This document shows positions 38,318 to 48,695 of a DNA stretch of 64,000 bases, one piece after another. The notes beneath the pieces are model-generated. The model was given only the letters and a program-made list of their open reading frames with translations. It had not been told where the DNA came from and ran no database searches. The translations under genes were made by a program, and so were the position numbers. Every line of letters starts with the position of its first letter. Position 1 is the stretch's first letter. This stretch comes from Calendula officinalis (taxonomy: Eukaryota; Streptophyta; Magnoliopsida; Asterales; Asteraceae), in assembly GCA_963853835.1 (NCBI GenBank), contig OY970823.1, positions 12,790,001-12,854,000 of the forward strand, in the 5' to 3' direction.

Positions 38318-38329
38318 GCTCTGATACCA
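38318..38329 (-). promoter_or_regulatory. Primer-binding site of the gypsy dimer
   Basis: TGGTATCAGAGC on the minus strand, three bases (AGT) after the LTR end GGTGTTACA. It matches initiator tRNA-Met. Confidence 0.88.
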
Positions 38330-38332
38330 ACT

Positions 38333-40554
38333 TGTAACACCCTAAAATTTACAAGATTTTTAAAATTTTTAAGTACAAAATTATAATCAAAAAGGTCCCA
38401 TAAATAATCCCCAAAATAATTGTTTGATTTAAAATGTATTTAATGCGGAAATGTCTTGAATAAAATTCATAGTTTTAAAATAATAAAAACGTTTCACATC
38501 AGCACTCAGAAGTAGTACAGCAGTCAACCGTCCACCTTCTCTTTTCCTTTGCTAGTACCTGAAAATGGGAGGGAGTTTTTGGGTCAGCGGGGAAGCTGAG
38601 TGAATAAACTCAAAATGCAAACAACTACAACATACAACACATGAGGGCACACAGGTGAACTCCTAATCATTTACCACTAAGTTAATTTCTCAGTTTTTGT
38701 ATCTTTTAAATTTATATAGCGCGCTTGTGTAACTCGAGTCGAGAGATCAACCTCGCCTCTCCTTACACTAAAATGCCACAAGGGCCCACACAGAATTTGC
38801 CACAAGGGCCCACACAGAACTTGCCACAAGGGCCCACACAGAATTTGCCACAAGGGCCCACACAGAATTTCCACTGAGATTTGTTAATTATTTTTATGTT
38901 TCCATTCCTAACATAAACCACACAGATAGCCCTATCACTTAGTAGCACAGAATGACTTGGTACCGGCTCAGATACTCGGCACGTCCGTCTCTGATCAGTG
39001 GTATGTAAAAAAAAACAGTCATCCAGATAACAGATCAAGACACATAAAGTACAACAGATCAACAGTTAACCATATGAGTCATGCACGTATCGTTATAACT
39101 GAATACACGGTGAGAATACTCACCTCGATAAGCTAGCCTCCAAACTAATCCATGAATGGATCACATACTTCCTCAATGCAATTTAGAGCCTAAAACAATT
39201 ACATAAAACATATATCACAATTTTGTCATCAACAACATAAACTCAATTTCTGAGTTTCCTGACACAGTTCACTAAAATGGATGCCATAAGTCCAATGGAC
39301 TCCCAAGTTTACTCTTCAGAAACTAGAATCCGATCCTGACAATCAACTGTGAGACGAGCCATCTCCAAATCTGACCCTAAGGGTCCCAAAAACGACTTAC
39401 AAAACAGGTCAGGTGCACAGCTACATATCACTGCGGCATCATACGGTTTTAACCGTAACCTCCAAACCGTAAGCTCGTTTAACGAGTGGTCGGTCAATTC
39501 GAAAAGCTAACTCAGAGGGATACAAATCTCTGTGAGATGACCCTCACCTAATTCGACACCTAGGACACTCAAAAATAGCCCGCAACATGGTGGTAACAAT
39601 CTGCCAGAAACTAAAAACGTAACCAATAATAATTCAACGCAAACCCGACACCCGAACATCTACAGAGATGTACAGAATTATTGGGTCCCTGGGTGCTTTG
39701 GGCATGGCTCGGAATTGGACTTAAGAATATTTAAAGTGATACAATAAAAAAGGGATTAGAATTATACCCTACGAATCAAGACGATGAAACGGTGACACAC
39801 GAATCAACCCAACCATGATACCACATATATTCAATCGATCATCTCAACTCTTGGCTGGAATAATATAATTAAAACAGAATTGGGGCTGCGCTGGTCTTAA
39901 TCGATCTACACATGGTAAGGTTGATGACACAGCAACTAGCTTGCTTGCTTGCATATATTTCTTTCTTTGACGACGATTGTGAACCACAAGGACATATATC
40001 TTATTCCTATGCCGCCGACCAAGGCACACCGCCAGCCTATGACCACACAATTCTTGTCAATCATTGCATTTAATTACATCGACTCATCTTGACTATTCCC
40101 AATTCTCACGGCTACGCATATACAAAGAACGTGACCTGCTCTCATCTTACATCGGCGGCTACGAAAACAGAAAGGGGGGTGTACAAAAGTGATCGCTGAT
40201 CTCAAAAATAAGGGTAAGGCTTTAGGGTTTACAACTTTAAGTAATTTATTTGGACAAGTCCGCCACTCGAAAGCCCGACATAACTCGGCCCTTGGCCTAT
40301 GGCCGGCCCGACTAAAAAGAAACTACCCAGTTCTTACGAGTAACTAACAGGTCAAAACCCGAGGCGAACTAATTAATTATTTTTAATAATATACGAACGT
40401 CTATTAATCTATTAAGTGTCCAAAGTAATTAAAACGTCTAACTAATACGAACCGTCTAACTTCTTTATAATTAATTTAATAATTACTTCTTTTAAAACTA
40501 AATATGACAATTAAGATGCTATTATTTAATTATTACAAATTTTGGGGCGTTACA
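38333..40554 (-). repeat. LTR 2 of the gypsy dimer
   Basis: 2222 bp, TGTAACACCC to GGGGCGTTACA. It serves as 5' LTR of the left unit and as 3' LTR of the truncated right unit. Confidence 0.93.
38775..38870. repeat. 24-bp minisatellite, four copies
   Basis: Four units of the same 24-mer as in LTR 1, which has three. Confidence 0.93.
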
Positions 40555-41094
40555 ATTCAACTCCACTTGAAATAGACTTCGTCCCCGAAGTCATCGCTCG
40601 GAAGAAGCACTGGTTATCGATCTCGCATCTCAGACTCAGGCTCGCCAGCGACACACGTCCTCAAATGGGGAGACACGAAAAAAGAAAAGAGAAGAAAAAA
40701 AATCTATAAAAAGAAGCTCTTCAAGGTGACCTACTCGATCAGAATAAACTCCGGCTCTCGCAAATGCTCATAAAAATCTTCCATCTCTTGACGGCACAAC
40801 ACGATAATGGCAAACAAAATCGGAAAGTTCTTTAAGAATCTCAGTTTATCGTCGAGAATGGTGTCGATAACATGCGCGAAATAACCAACGATTCTCTGCT
40901 GAAGATGCATTCTTGCTCTCGCAGCCGGACATGGTTCATGCACCCCTCGGTAAATGTTGCGTTGAATCTCCGATTCAACTCCACTTGGAGATTTGTTACG
41001 GTTTTATTTGTGGCGACAGATGATCTCGGCGTGGTACTCGGTCATTCAATCCATCCTCACGGTCACACTCGGCTCCTTCATGGCGATAACAATA
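40555..41094 (-). pseudogene. Fused pol remnants of the non-autonomous gypsy element, copy 2
   Basis: Second copy of the protease-linker / pol-end fusion, almost identical to 33836-34376. Differences are a few substitutions and a shorter poly-T run (41097-41112 against 34379-34402). It confirms that the internal deletion predates the dimer. Confidence 0.8.
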
Positions 41095-42139
41095 AGTTTT
41101 TTTTTTTTTTTTATATTGGAAATTTATTCCCGCACAGCTCTATCAATTGATCACTATACATTTTAGCAACTAGCAAAATCTTATTGTTGACAATTCACTA
41201 TCAGAATGGCTCAGAATGGTCCTCTATTCTATAGAACAATAGTTTGCTTTAAAGTATAAAAATAATTTAGCTATCAACTAATATAAAAACAGGCAAATTA
41301 TTCACAAGGAATATACATATCACACAGAATTCTCATATACTCAGGTATATAACTCCAAAATATGATCTGGAAATATAACTCAGAAGTCCAACTCAGAAAT
41401 AAACTCAAAACATATCTCAGGAGTATAACTCGAAACTGTATAACTCAGGAGCAAACTCATAACTCTTAACTCAGAAGCAAACCCAAAACTCTAACTCAGT
41501 AACAACTCATAAGGTAATAATATTTACAAGTAATAGCATTAGGTATAAATAACTTTTCTACTCATTCTTATTACTACTCGCGTGTTCCAATTTACCAGCT
41601 TATAATACTTGGAATGTTATATTCTCTCTCAACCGCGTTATTGGTTCTCAAAATAACTTCTTCTTTAACATTATATTGTTACCTTACTATATTAGGTTTG
41701 CATATTACCGATGTTGATAACCCTTTAAATAGCTCAAATTAACGATCTTGTCATTTAACTCGTTTTATCAGGTTCTCATTCTACTACATTTAGTGGTTTC
41801 TCGATAATATTTTTAATAGATGCTATCTCATTCATCTAGTTTAACGGTCTTTTAATAGACCGTTTCACTGATTTTACACAATTTAAAATGTCTCTTAATT
41901 ATTTTGACCATATCTACTCATTAATTTCATGTTACCCACTAAAAATTCCAATTAAATTTCATACTCTTATTTATAAAGATTTCTCGTTACTCAAATTACG
42001 GATTAATTCCTTAGTTCTCACTTACTCAATTCGCAGTTACACTTTATTCTAAATCTTACGGTTTACGCATGGTTCATCAATTCAGTACATTCTCGTCTTT
42101 TCGAAATTTCTCCTAAGTTCAATATAAATTTATTGAATA

Positions 42140-42297
42140 GATCTCAGCCTCTCATCTCCTTACAGCCCTCACGCGCGCGGTGACATTTTTGTAATTAAGT
42201 CCAACTTTCCTCACGCGCGCGGTGGCAGTTTTGTAATTAAGTCCAACTTTTCTGTCCCACACGCGGTGACATTTTTGTAATTAAGTCCAACTTTCTT
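42140..42297. repeat. GC-rich subterminal tandem repeats of family 3, left side
   Basis: Three units of about 45-50 bp with the core CACGCG...GGTGACATTTTTGTAATT followed by AAGTCCAACTTT. The same units occur inverted at 43140-43215 and at both ends of the copy at 56.6-57.9 kb, so the element has nested inverted symmetry. Confidence 0.85.
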
Positions 42298-43134
42298 TAA
42301 TCATCGATGATTAAACTGGGTGTAGTGTTTAATCATCAATTATTAAACTTTTGAGATTGTTTTTAATCATCGATGATTAAACCCAACCCCAAGTTTAATC
42401 GTTAATGATTAAACACATTATCAAGTTTAATCATCGATGATTAAAAGAGCATCTTATGATTATTACACAGATAAAGTTTAATCATCGATGATTAAACACT
42501 ACACTCAATTTAATCATCGATGATTAAACCCAAACTCAAGTTTAATCATCGATGATTAAACATATAGTCAAGTTTAATCATCGATGATTAAACACTACAC
42601 TCAGTTTAATCATCGATGATTAAACCCAAACTCAAGTTTAATCATCGATGATTAAACATATAGTCAAGTTTAATCATCGATGATTAAAAGAGCATCTTAT
42701 GATTATTACACAGATAAAGTTTAATCATCGATGATTAAACACTACACTCAGTTTAATCATCGATGATTAAACTCAAACTCGAGTTTAATCATCGATGATT
42801 AAACATATAGTCAAGATTAATCATCAATCATTAAACAGCATGTTATAGAGAATTAAGAATCTAAAAAACGGAGACAAGGTTAATCATCGATGATTAAATT
42901 GTTTAATCATCGATGATTAAAAAAAATGTCAAAGATTAATCGTTAGTAGTTAAAGAGCATTTTATAAAAAATTCAGACTAGTTCAATCATCGATGATTAA
43001 ACCCAAACTCAAGTTTAATCATCGATGATTAAACATATAGTCAAGATTAATCATCGATGATTAAAAACAATTTCAATAGTTTAATAATTGATGATTAAAA
43101 CACTGCACCCAGTTTAATCATCGATGATTAAAGA
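42297..43134. repeat. Array of a 20-bp perfect palindrome, family 3 copy 1
   Basis: About 19 perfect and 5 degenerate copies of TTTAATCATCGATGATTAAA, most extended by G...C to 22 bp. Spacers of about 10 bp come in a repeating order: CACTACACTCA, CCCAAACTCAA and CATATAGTCAA types, giving a higher-order unit near 97 bp. One longer spacer (AAGAGCATCTTATGATTATT and on) occurs twice. Each unit reads the same on both strands and can fold back. Function unknown. Confidence 0.93.
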
Positions 43135-43283
43135 AAAATTGGACGTAATTACAAAAATGTCACCGCGTGTGGGACAGAAAAGTTGGACTTAATTACAAAA
43201 ATGCCACCGCGCGTCTTTTTGCCTAATTCTCACATTCTCACCTAATATATCAATTCTCAATGGAACCCTCCAATGTGTATATA

Positions 43284-43624
43284 CTCTTTTTCCCAGTGAG
43301 GACTGCGAGGACTCCAAAAAAACTCTTAAAATGATCCAAAACAAACTTTTTTCAAAAAATAAATATCAAAATCGCAGCCTATAAGATCCAAAAAAATATT
43401 CAAAAATGATCCAAAAAAAAAATATGGATCATAATTTTGATCCACAAAAAATATATGGATCATTGTTATGATCCGCAAAAAAAAGTAGATCATAATTGTT
43501 TTTTTGTCAAATGTAGTAATAATCATGGGGAGTTATATATATTTTTTTCGGAATTTTTTGAAATTTTTATGAGGTGTCCTCGCGAGTCCTCACCGTTTTT
43601 TGAGTCGTCACAGGATCTCACTTC
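43284..43624. mobile_element. Small TIR-like element next to (TA)n, family 6
   Basis: About 340 bp between GTGTATATA and a (TA)n tract. AGTGAGGACTGCGAGGAC on the left is inverted as GTCCTCGCGAGTCCTCACCG on the right, but the outermost bases match only weakly. Several ATGGATCATAATT and TTTGATCC(A/G)CAAAAAA repeats fill the middle. The right terminus (GAAGTGAGATCC) resembles the family 3 terminus. Confidence 0.5.
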
Positions 43625-43648
43625 TATATATATATATATATACATATA
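43625..43648. repeat. (TA)n tract between train elements
   Basis: About 24 bp of TA with one C. Confidence 0.9.
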
Positions 43649-43776
43649 GTGTCCGATTCAGCGCATAACCGTTTTTAACGACAGAACCACGGAACCATCT
43701 TAAGATTAGATCTGGACCATTTATAATTTGATTAATTTCAATCTATGGTTAATAATTAGGATGAATATTTTGTATT

Positions 43777-46713
43777 TGTAACAACCCAATAATCGGGGAA
43801 AATAAATTTTTTTTAAAGTAAATAAAATAAGTATTTTCCCAAAGTACAAGTAAATAAAAACCCCCACTCATAAATTCGTAAAATAAATCGTCACGTGGTA
43901 TTTAATGCGGAATAAAATAAGTTTGACTCGACAAACATTTAAGTAAAAATCCAAATCCAACAATAAAACCGAGATGCAACCCATCAGCCATGAACCTTCT
44001 CTTTGCCGTTGCTAGTACCTGAAAATGGGGGAGTGTTTGGGGTCAGCCACACGCTGAGTGGATAAAATCAAAATACACAAACACATACAAATAGTTCATG
44101 CCACATACATGTTCCCTAAAAGACTCTACTCATTTCTCGTTATTAGGCCTTTATTAATTCTCTTTAGGTTTGCCGTGGGTTGTGACGATACTCAACGTAC
44201 GCCCACCGCCATACGCTCGTCACAACACCCTCTTCCAACACCCGTCCTCTAGGTGTCCCGCAGTACCACGCTGACAGTCGTGTAGTGTACCTTGGCAACT
44301 CAAACGGGAAGAGTTGGCTCTCGCCGTCGCCTCTTGCGATCGGTAATTAAAATCTCATAATTATTAGGTTAGTTTTATTAACGTGTTGACTCATACAACA
44401 TGTACTCATATAAAACCAACCAATTCATACTCAACACATATCGTCTCAACAGATATGAAACAACTAGCACATCTCGACTGCATATAACTCATAACATAAC
44501 ACATGTACACAGATCAACACATAATGATATGGCACCCAGCTCGGTTACTCAGTATCCATATATCAGTTCAGGATGTATTTAAAATGAACAACACTTAGCA
44601 TATCATCAAGTAAACAAGTTCGTCTCAAGCGATAGCAGTTCATGACAGATAGCACGAAATCACGAAACGAAAGTAAATTCAAGTTTATAGTGAGATCACC
44701 CACCTCAATCAACGTATGCTCCTAGAAGTGTCCTCGGCACGTACAAGTCGCAACTCATGTCCTAGAAGGTCCTACATCACATAATAATGCTAGTATTAAA
44801 ACTCGGGTCAAAACCCAACTCATAGAATTCTGCCAGAACCCGACACCCCCGCGGAAACTGCTATAGCTCCCAAACCGTATGTTAGATTATTCCCAAATTT
44901 CAGACACTGCTAGAAAATCCAGATTACTACAATTTACTGTCTCACGACCCCCGTCCAAAACTGACTCTAAGTAATTCAAAAACTGGTTTCAAAACAGAGT
45001 AGCTGAACCGAAAAGCTTTTGCAACGTTTTACTAAAACAGTGATATCTGTTAAACCGTAAATCGAAATAACGAGCCGTCAGCGGCATATGAAATAGGACT
45101 CAGAAAACTAGAGGCCAATACGGGCCCAAAATCTAAAAACGTACTTTAAGTGTGTTAAAAACAGACTAAACATAGCGAGCTGATTCTGTCACAATTTCCG
45201 TTTGATGTTTAAAACCCAATTTGAATCCCGACAACAACCCGAATATTCCCGAGACACCCGACAGTCCCGAGACTCATTTTAATTTCAGAAAAGATTAATT
45301 TAGCTCCTTATTTATATTTTTCCGGTTTAAGGAAACCAAGAACCTAAAGGTTCGGTTTCCGGGGTTTTTCGATTGATTAAAATGTCTAGATTAAAACGAC
45401 AACAGTTTACCCACACTAAAACCCGAAAGAAAAACAAACTCAGTGGCTAATTCGAGCAGGGCTCTCAACCCTACAACATAACGAGCCAAGGAAAAACGAT
45501 TAGACCACTAGAATGACCAAAAACAAGAGAAAACAACAACGATAACTACCACCCTCGAATCCTAGCAGACTTGGCTTCAAAGCCGATGGTACTACTCGAA
45601 TCTCCACTGGACTTAACTAGAATTCTGAATAGAAACAGTGTTTAAACAATTAAAACTCCAATTAAGAGATTGAAGTCAAGGGAGTAAATTGAGAACTACC
45701 GAATAGATTATAGTTCCGGCTAGAAGTTCTTGGCTATGGATTTTGCTTGCGGAAACACTCTGGCTCGGGGACTTCTGCGTGCACACAACACCAACAACAA
45801 AGACAAAAGAACAACACCAATGGTTAGGCCTGCAATCCGTCCAAGTGAAGGAAAGGAAAACAGAATTGAGAATGAACAAAACTAGAGATTACCGATGGGA
45901 GAACAATTCTGGGCTCGATCAACTCCGCTGCTCCACGAACTCAAGGTGAAGGATCGATTGGAAGAAGTCTACAACTGCTGCAGATTTGAGAGGCTAGTAA
46001 TTCGTATAGGGTTTGACTGATTGGTAGGATTATAGGAAGGGAATAAATTCGGCATTGATAGGAATTGATGGAGATAATCGTTTCTTTAATTAACCAAACT
46101 TGGTGCGCAAGAAGGAAAAGAAAAAGGCCATCGGCCTTGCCTTGCTTCGGTCTGACCAGCATTTGTGGGCTCAAAGGAATTGGAATGATTTGGTCCAATA
46201 AGAAAAATCGACCATAGAAGAAGTTGACCCCATAAATTGGGCTTCAATAATACGTGTGGAACAAGTGGGGAACTAAAGGAAATTTGCCAAAACAATTTTA
46301 AATGCCTTCATTTCTCTAAAAAAAACATCTCGGGCTTAGAACTTATCTACGGTTCGGCCTTGGCCCTCCGGCCGGCCTCACGAAACTCAAACCCGACACT
46401 CACCCGGGATAACATGTCATCACTATATCATATGTAACTTAATAACACTCTAGTTATTCAATGAATCGACCCACTACTTAATCCCATTATTAAGTAGCAC
46501 AATCAATAACACTCTTGTTATAAATTCTCATGATTAATTAAACGCACAATGAATGACACTCTTGTCATTAAATAAAACGCCAAGTATTTAATTTACTCGA
46601 ATTAAATACCCAATAGATCACATAACACAAATAAATCTCAAATAAATAAATATCGCATAATTTATTTTACTAAAAGTAATTAATTAAATTACAAGAAAAA
46701 TTGGGGCGTTACA
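43777..46713 (-). repeat. 3' LTR of the 11.4-kb gypsy element
   Basis: TGTAACAACC to GGGGCGTTACA. Compared with the 5' LTR it keeps about 30 bp near 45710 and about 70 bp near 46260 that are absent there, explaining the length difference. Short frames inside occur in both LTRs and have no known domain. Confidence 0.95.
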
Positions 46714-46730
46714 ACTCAACTCCACTTGAA

Positions 46731-47411
46731 TCAGACTTCGTCCCCGAAGTCATTGCTAGGAAACAACTCAGGATAATGCTCTCTCATCTCAGCCTCGGGC
46801 TCCCAGGTCCACTCTGAACCTTTTCGGTGCTGCCATTGCACCTTCACAATAGGAATCTCTTTGTTACGCAAGGTTTTCATCTTTTGGTCTAAGATGGCAA
46901 TAGGTTTTTCGATGTAGTTAAGCTTCTCATCAATCTGGATATCTTCCAATGGCACAACCTCTGATTCGTCGACAATACATTTCCTCAGCTGGGACACGTG
47001 AAATGTATTGTGAATAAGGCGCAACTCATCGGGCAACTCTAATCTGTAGGCTACCCTGCCTACTCGCGCGATCACCTGATAGGGACCGATATAACGGGGT
47101 CCCAACTTTCCTCTCTTTTTGAACCGAATGACACCTTTCCACGGGGAAACCTTGAGCAAAACATAATCACCGACATGAAACTCTAACACTGACCGTTTCC
47201 TGTCAGCGTAACTCTTTTGCCTACTATGTGCAGTGACAAGTCTCCCGCGAACCTGCTGAATCAATTCGGTAGTTTTAAGCACAATCTCCGTACTACCAAG
47301 TACTTTGTGGCCGACCTCGCCCCAATAAATGGGCCTTCTGCACTTTCTGCCATATAACAGTTCAAATGGCGCCACGCCTAACTCGAAAAGCAATACGTTA
47401 GAGCAATTCAC
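46731..47411 (-). CDS. Gypsy integrase C-terminus with chromodomain
   Basis: Minus-strand last part of the polyprotein. After APFELLYGRKCRRP (end of the integrase core), it has the GPY/F-type module (GPRYIGPYQVIARVG...) with LIHNTFHVSQLRK. A chromodomain follows over the last 60 residues (KPIAILDQKMKTLRNKEIP ... VKVQW ... WTWEPEAEMREHYPELF). Chromodomains at this position mark chromoviruses and direct integration toward particular chromatin; the sequence type fits the Tekay/Del clade. The first ten residues of the open frame come from the intron-like segment 47378-47456, so the real coding starts near 47377. The stop lies 17 bp from the 3' LTR. Confidence 0.88.
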   Translation of the reverse strand: MNCSNVLLFELGVAPFELLYGRKCRRPIYWGEVGHKVLGSTEIVLKTTELIQQVRGRLVTAHSRQKSYADRKRSVLEFHVGDYVLLKVSPWKGVIRFKKRGKLGPRYIGPYQVIARVGRVAYRLELPDELRLIHNTFHVSQLRKCIVDESEVVPLEDIQIDEKLNYIEKPIAILDQKMKTLRNKEIPIVKVQWQHRKGSEWTWEPEAEMREHYPELFPSNDFGDEV

Positions 47412-47456
47412 AACAAAATGAGAAGAAAGAAAGAAAGAATTAAAAGGTTCACGTAC
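47378..47456 (-). other. Intron-like segment C (79 nt) in integrase
   Basis: Minus strand: AG|GTACGT donor, T-rich middle, CTAAC branch-point match about 22 nt before TTAG|GC. The upstream frame (47823-47449) runs into a stop six bases inside. Removing exactly these 79 nt joins it in phase to the downstream frame at the conserved HSSIG-VAPFELLYG position. Signals and phase are seen; splicing is inference. Confidence 0.65.
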
Positions 47457-47823
47457 CTATACTCGAATGAAAATTGTTGTTGTAGGAGAACTCGGCCAAC
47501 GGTAGGTATCTATCCCAGCTACCCCCGAAGTCTAACACACACGCCCGCAACATATCCTCCAACGTCTGAATCGTACGCTCACACTGACCATTGGTCTGCG
47601 GATGAAAAGCCGTACTGAAGTGAATCTTCGTACCCATCTCTCCCTGAAATCTTGCCCAGAATCGCGATGTGAAACGCGTATCTCTATCAGAAACAATAGA
47701 CACCGGCACTCCATGTCTCGACACAATCTCCTTCACAAATATATCGGCCATCTTCTCTGCTGACGACGCCCACGAATAGGAATAAAATGAGCACTTTTGG
47801 TCAAACGATCGACCACAACCCAT
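47449..47823 (-). pseudogene. Gypsy integrase catalytic core, second part
   Basis: Minus-strand frame with the integrase core motifs SDRDTRFTS (second catalytic Asp) and HPQTNGQCERTIQ (catalytic Glu). It then has the conserved W-DRYLPLAEFSYNN stretch before the frame meets the intron-like segment at 47456. Its true link to the upstream piece is near 47775, where a one-base change shifts the frame just after HFIPIR. The first 20 or so residues of this open frame are therefore out-of-frame translation. Confidence 0.85.
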
Positions 47824-48692
47824 ATAGCATCAAAACCACCCGGAGTCTTCGATAACTTGGTGATCAAATCCATGGTTATCTGCTCCCACTTCCAAACCGG
47901 TATCTCTAACGGCTGCAACAACCCATGCGGTTTCTGGTGCTCAGCCTTGACATTCCGACAAGTCAAGCATTTCTCAACATACTCAGCTACCTCAAGCTTC
48001 ATCCCCGGCCACCAGTAACTGTCACGAAGGTCCCGATACATCTTTGTCACCCCGGGATGAATAGAAAACTTGGATTTATGCGCCTCGTCCAATAAAATAA
48101 TACGATTTCCTCCATGAGAAGGAACCCATACTCGACCCAGATGTGTCAATAAACCTTGGCCGTCCTTCGTGAAATCAGAAATAACACCAAAAACACGCTC
48201 CCTCTTCATCTGCTCGGCCTCCGAAGTCTCTATCTGTGCTGTACGAATCGACTCTAGCAAAGGTGCCATCACTGTTAGCCTCATACAAATGCCATGAATC
48301 GGATCTCTGTTCAGTGCATCTGCTACCACATTAGCTATGCCCGGATGACCATGGATTTCACAGTCGTAATCTTTTAAAACATCTAACCATCGTGCTACTG
48401 TTGTAAGCCTCATACAAATGCCGCGAATCGGATTTCTGCTCAGTGCGTCTGCTACCACATTAGCCTTACCCGGATGATAAAGAATGTCACAGTCGTAATC
48501 CTTCAAAACATCTAACCACCGTCTCTGTCGCATATTCAAGTTCTGCTGATCCATCAAATACTTCAAACTCTTGTGGTCGGTAAACATCGTGATCTTCACA
48601 CCATAAAGATAATGCCTCCAAATCTTGAGAGCAAACACCACTGCTCCCAACTCGAGATCATGCGTAGGGTAATTGCCTTCATGAGGCTTCAA
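47733..48692 (-). pseudogene. Gypsy RNase H end and integrase N-terminal part
   Basis: Minus-strand continuation of pol. It starts in RNase H (LKPHEGNYPTHDLELGAVVF) and includes TDHKSLKYLMDQ. A 43-residue tandem duplication follows (RWLDVLKDYDCDILYHPGK... then RWLDVLKDYDCEIHGHPGI...). Next come the integrase zinc finger (H...H in HKSKFSIHPG, C...C in CLTCRN) and the first core motif (WEQITMDLI, first catalytic Asp). A frameshift after HFIPIR ends the useful frame near 47775. The frame begins right after a TGA at 48694-48696 that replaces a family Arg codon, consistent with CGA to TGA. Confidence 0.88.
48264..48521 (-). repeat. 129-bp in-frame direct duplication in RNase H
   Basis: Two adjacent 129-bp copies, 48521-48393 and 48392-48264, coding 43 residues each. 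They differ at roughly one base in seven, clearly more than the two LTRs of this insertion differ from each other. The duplication thus seems older than this copy, or was acquired from a diverged relative. Confidence 0.88.
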
Positions 48693-48695
48693 CTG

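Larger units (their letters stand above)
31626..42139 (-). mobile_element. Truncated tandem dimer of a non-autonomous gypsy element
   Basis: Order on the plus strand: LTR (31626-33835), internal region (33836-38332), LTR (38333-40554), internal region again (40555-42139, the same as 33836 to about 35424). Orientation is minus. The internal region keeps only small pieces of protease and the 3' end of pol, so it could move only with help from a relative such as the element at 43777. The right copy stops abruptly at GAATAG, where the family 3 element resumes. The dimer form suggests LTR-LTR unequal recombination followed by a deletion. Confidence 0.88.
31614..43272. mobile_element. (TA)n-flanked TIR element, family 3, long copy 1, split by a gypsy dimer
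   Basis: The left end is only GAAGTGAGTTCC (31614-31625). The right end (43226-43272) is the inverted CATTGAGAATTGATATATTA repeat. Between them lie the gypsy dimer (31626-42139) and then the element body: GC-rich subterminal repeats, the 20-bp palindrome array and the mirrored subterminal repeats. The second long copy (56619-57928, opposite orientation) shows that about 30-36 bp of the left TIR region are missing here, lost at the right dimer junction. No coding capacity. Confidence 0.8.

Noticed and set aside
42297..43134. CRISPR-like array of palindromic repeats and spacers
   Set aside because: Spacers are about 10 bp, recur in fixed order and are not unique. The array lies inside a TIR element in plant DNA without cas genes. 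It is an element-internal tandem array.
45676..46437. Several 60-100 aa frames repeated near 54.3 kb
   Set aside because: They lie in the paired LTRs of the 11.4-kb gypsy element and are duplicated with them; no domain is recognised.
47440..47830. A fourth intron at the integrase frameshift after HFIPIR
   Set aside because: A one-base change explains the shift near 47775; there is no GT...AG segment and no extra sequence.
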